Assembly (NCBI RefSeq): GCF_002278035.1
Contig: NZ_CP022605.1
Coordinates: 744,001 to 808,000 of the forward strand
Source of the DNA: Ochrobactrum quorumnocens
Lineage (GTDB): Bacteria; Pseudomonadota; Alphaproteobacteria; Rhizobiales; Rhizobiaceae
Reading direction: 5' to 3'
DNA: 64,000 bases
Part shown: in pieces, positions 62,325-64,000 of the stretch
Layout: the number at the start of each line of letters is the position of its first letter
Position numbering within the stretch: position 1 is the stretch's first letter
The notes under the pieces: model-generated
Seen by the model: only the letters and a program-made list of their open reading frames with translations
Database searches by the model: none
Told to the model about the DNA's origin: nothing
Made by a program: the position numbers and the translations under genes

Positions 62325-62725
62325 GCGCGCTCTATGCTCGACACCATATCGTGTCCGAGCTTGCACGAAACCCCAGGGGCGCTGTCGCCAGACGCATCGC
62401 CGAGGTTAGGCCGGGTGCGATCTGCGTCAGCATCAACACGGTAGCGGAGTTGCATTATGGATGCGCCAAGAAGGGATCACCGAAGCTTCCGGCGCAGATC
62501 TTGGCCATTCTTGGAAGTATGCAAGTGCTCGCGCTCGATGTGCCAGCTGACACCGAATACGGGGAAATTCGTGCCGAACTGGAGGCCGATGGTAAGCGCA
62601 TCGGACCGAATGACCTGTTCATCGCCGCCCATGCACCCGCACTCGGGGAGGTGCTGGGGACGGCCAATAGCGGAGAATTCACACGCATCCACGCTTTGCG
62701 GGTCGAAAACTGGCTGCGCGACTAA
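62321..62725 (+). pseudogene. VapC-type PIN toxin that has lost its first catalytic aspartate
   Basis: 134 residues from a GTG that overlaps the antitoxin stop. The body of the PIN domain is intact: I-V-S-E-L-A-R-N-P, I-C-V-S-I-N-T-V-A-E-L-H-Y-G (second acidic site), I-G-P-N-D-L-F-I-A-A-H-A (third) and G-T-A-N-S-G-E-F-T-R. But where the family has S-A-L-Y-M-L-D-T-N-I-V the sequence reads S-A-L-Y-A-R-H-H-I-V. Loss of AT and of one A restores the frame but replaces the M-L-D-T-N motif, so the metal site is broken. The frame is open, so the protein may still be made. Confidence 0.8.
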
Positions 62726-62847
62726 GCCGCGTACTGCCCGGAGGCGAACGCGCTTCTCCATTGTGCCGTAGAGAGCCGGAGGGCCATGGCAGAGCGACCT
62801 GCCACGTGAAGATTGAATATGACCGCACGCTGGATCTACAGCGCAAC

Positions 62848-63561
62848 TTAATCGAACGGTTTTTTTGAAGAATTAAAATCAACCGCGCAATTGCCGCTCG
62901 ATATGATCAATTCGCTGAAAGTTTCATCAGCATGGTTCATACTGCAACCGCAAGTTGCTGGCGCAAATTCGTCCGCGCTGCCTAATCTGATGAGGTCTTC
63001 AAGTAGCTCAAGAAGTTCCGGCCAAGGAGCTGGTGATTCATCGCAGAAAGCATCATGGATTCCGATTATGCAATGTAGCTTGGCAGCGATTCCGGTGATT
63101 GTTTTTGCGGGTGTATAAACCAGGTTCTTTGCGAGGGCGGTTTCTTCTTCAGCAGCATTTATCTCGGCAGCAAATGCTTGTGTATATCCATGGTGTTCAG
63201 CGAGATGGTCCCACCTATTTTGCAACCTTTCTAGCTCAGCCTTAGCAAAATTTCTCAGATTGGCCAGCTCAGGGGCTTCAAAAATCTTTTCGATTTGTTC
63301 AAAAGATTGGAGTACAAGAGCGCGATCCTCCGGGAGCTTGAGGCGAAGTAAGGGAAAGCCGCCCGCGATGCACAAAACCTTTGTTTCTAGCTCTTGTTGT
63401 TTCCGGCAGTATGCGTGTCTCCGCTCGTGAGACGCTTTCCATTCACCCCAGATGGTTAAAATTGGGTCCACGGCGGATCTTTGTGCGATGCTAGTATCAA
63501 TCGAATTAACTCTTTGATGGAAAGTTTTAGGTAAATTTATGCTAATCTCAGAATCAGCCAT
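62848..63561 (-). CDS. Hypothetical protein
   Basis: 237 residues from an ATG at 63561 (open frame to 63603). No signal peptide or membrane helix. Mostly alpha-helical with charged repeats (E-R-R-H-A-Y-C-R-K-Q-Q-E-L-E-T, A-K-A-E-L-E-R-L-Q-N-R-W); residues about 145-190 (T-I-T-G-I-A-A-K-L-H-C-I-I-G) form a hydrophobic core. Family not recognised. It is divergent from the small XRE regulator at 63675, which may control it, a pairing often seen on mobile elements. Confidence 0.6.
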   Translation of the reverse strand: MADSEISINLPKTFHQRVNSIDTSIAQRSAVDPILTIWGEWKASHERRHAYCRKQQELETKVLCIAGGFPLLRLKLPEDRALVLQSFEQIEKIFEAPELANLRNFAKAELERLQNRWDHLAEHHGYTQAFAAEINAAEEETALAKNLVYTPAKTITGIAAKLHCIIGIHDAFCDESPAPWPELLELLEDLIRLGSADEFAPATCGCSMNHADETFSELIISSGNCAVDFNSSKKPFD

Positions 63562-63674
63562 GATCCGAGCTCCTAACAGCTTGATTGTGGTCAGATCGGG
63601 CAAGTGTTAGCGCACTTGCTCGATTGCTGGTCATTATTCATACAAAATGATAGAAGTCAATCAGAAAGTTTGCC

Positions 63675-63923
63675 TTGGATACACCTTTACTTACTACCGA
63701 GCAATGCCGCGGCGCACGTGCTATGTTGGGATGGAGCCAGTTAGAGCTCGCAAATGCAGCCAATGTGTCCCGTCAGACGATAGCTGATTTTGAACGAGGT
63801 GCACATGTACCAATCGCTAATAATCTGGCGAGTATTAAAACGGCGTTAGAGCGGGCAGGAATAGAATTTATTTCCGAAAGCGGCGGTAGTGTTGGAATTA
63901 TTTTGCTAAGGAAGTTAACCTAA
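63675..63923 (+). CDS. Small XRE-family transcriptional regulator
   Basis: 82 residues; the only workable start is a TTG at 63675 preceded by a weak AGAAAG. A single Cro/C1 helix-turn-helix covers residues about 12-65: R-G-A-R-A-M-L-G-W-S-Q-L-E-L-A, A-N-V-S-R-Q-T-I-A-D-F-E-R-G, followed by a short strand tail G-I-E-F-I-S-E. Such proteins act alone as repressors or as antitoxins. The stop is at 63921-63923 and the remaining 77 bases hold nothing recognisable. Confidence 0.75.
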   Translation: MDTPLLTTEQCRGARAMLGWSQLELANAANVSRQTIADFERGAHVPIANNLASIKTALERAGIEFISESGGSVGIILLRKLT

Positions 63924-64000
63924 TATCGTAACTCACTGCAGATTATTCCTTATTGCTCGAGGTTTTTTGTAGAACCTTTATCAAGGTAACGCGGCGAAGA

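Noticed and set aside
1..64000. CRISPR array, rRNA, tRNA or riboswitch
   Set aside because: No regularly spaced direct repeats, no cloverleaf-like sequence or tRNA 3' end near the integrase relic, and no known riboswitch core was recognised by eye. A covariance-model scan would be decisive.

Overview
The window looks like Alphaproteobacteria, order Hyphomicrobiales, most likely Brucellaceae (Ochrobactrum/Brucella group). This is an inference from protein style, from ABC-rich catabolic operons and from the short palindromic intergenic repeats at 16.2 and 52.8-52.95 kb. It alternates intact metabolic operons with stretches of decayed insertion sequences, toxin-antitoxin (TA) loci and plasmid-type genes, so it is probably an accessory region of a chromosome or megaplasmid.

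1-10.8 kb: end of an MFS transporter, then a GntR-family regulator and a nine-gene plus-strand cluster (SDR, class II aldolase, sugar ABC binding protein, ATPase, two permeases, PfkB kinase, second SDR, aldehyde dehydrogenase). Together these describe uptake of a sugar or polyol, oxidation, phosphorylation, aldol cleavage and oxidation of the released aldehyde. The substrate cannot be read from the sequence. 11-14.8 kb: a parDE module with a palindromic operator, a decayed IS6-family transposase and small hypothetical genes. 15-22.5 kb: an M20 amidohydrolase and, on the minus strand, a peptide-type ABC importer translationally coupled to a homocysteine S-methyltransferase.

22.9-37.6 kb: TA modules (one intact, one with a frameshifted HigB-like toxin, one with a ParE-like toxin cut in two by an IS4-type element with an 11-bp target duplication), IS630, IS5, IS6, IS4, IS701-like and IS110 elements or remnants, a few exported hypothetical proteins, a VOC protein and a broken serine-hydrolase gene. 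37.7-45.2 kb: GrpB-like protein, a TetR regulator divergent from a saccharopine-dehydrogenase-like gene with a palindrome in the shared promoter, and an RND efflux adaptor/pump pair. 45.2-52 kb: IS remnants, an N-terminally truncated FAD monooxygenase, a sulfurtransferase, a Fic AMP-transferase with its own inhibitory motif, and an integrase remnant. 52-58.4 kb: outer-membrane protein, two palindromic repeats, a class A acid phosphatase, a broken AraC gene, and an overlapping pair of formylglycine-generating enzyme and exported sulfatase. 58.4-64 kb: vapBC, a frameshifted plasmid-type parB, an ASCH-domain protein, a second vapBC whose toxin has lost its first catalytic aspartate, a hypothetical gene and an XRE regulator.

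A recurring pattern is that three of the six TA loci have a damaged toxin while a complete antitoxin (two cases) or its C-terminal end (one case) remains.
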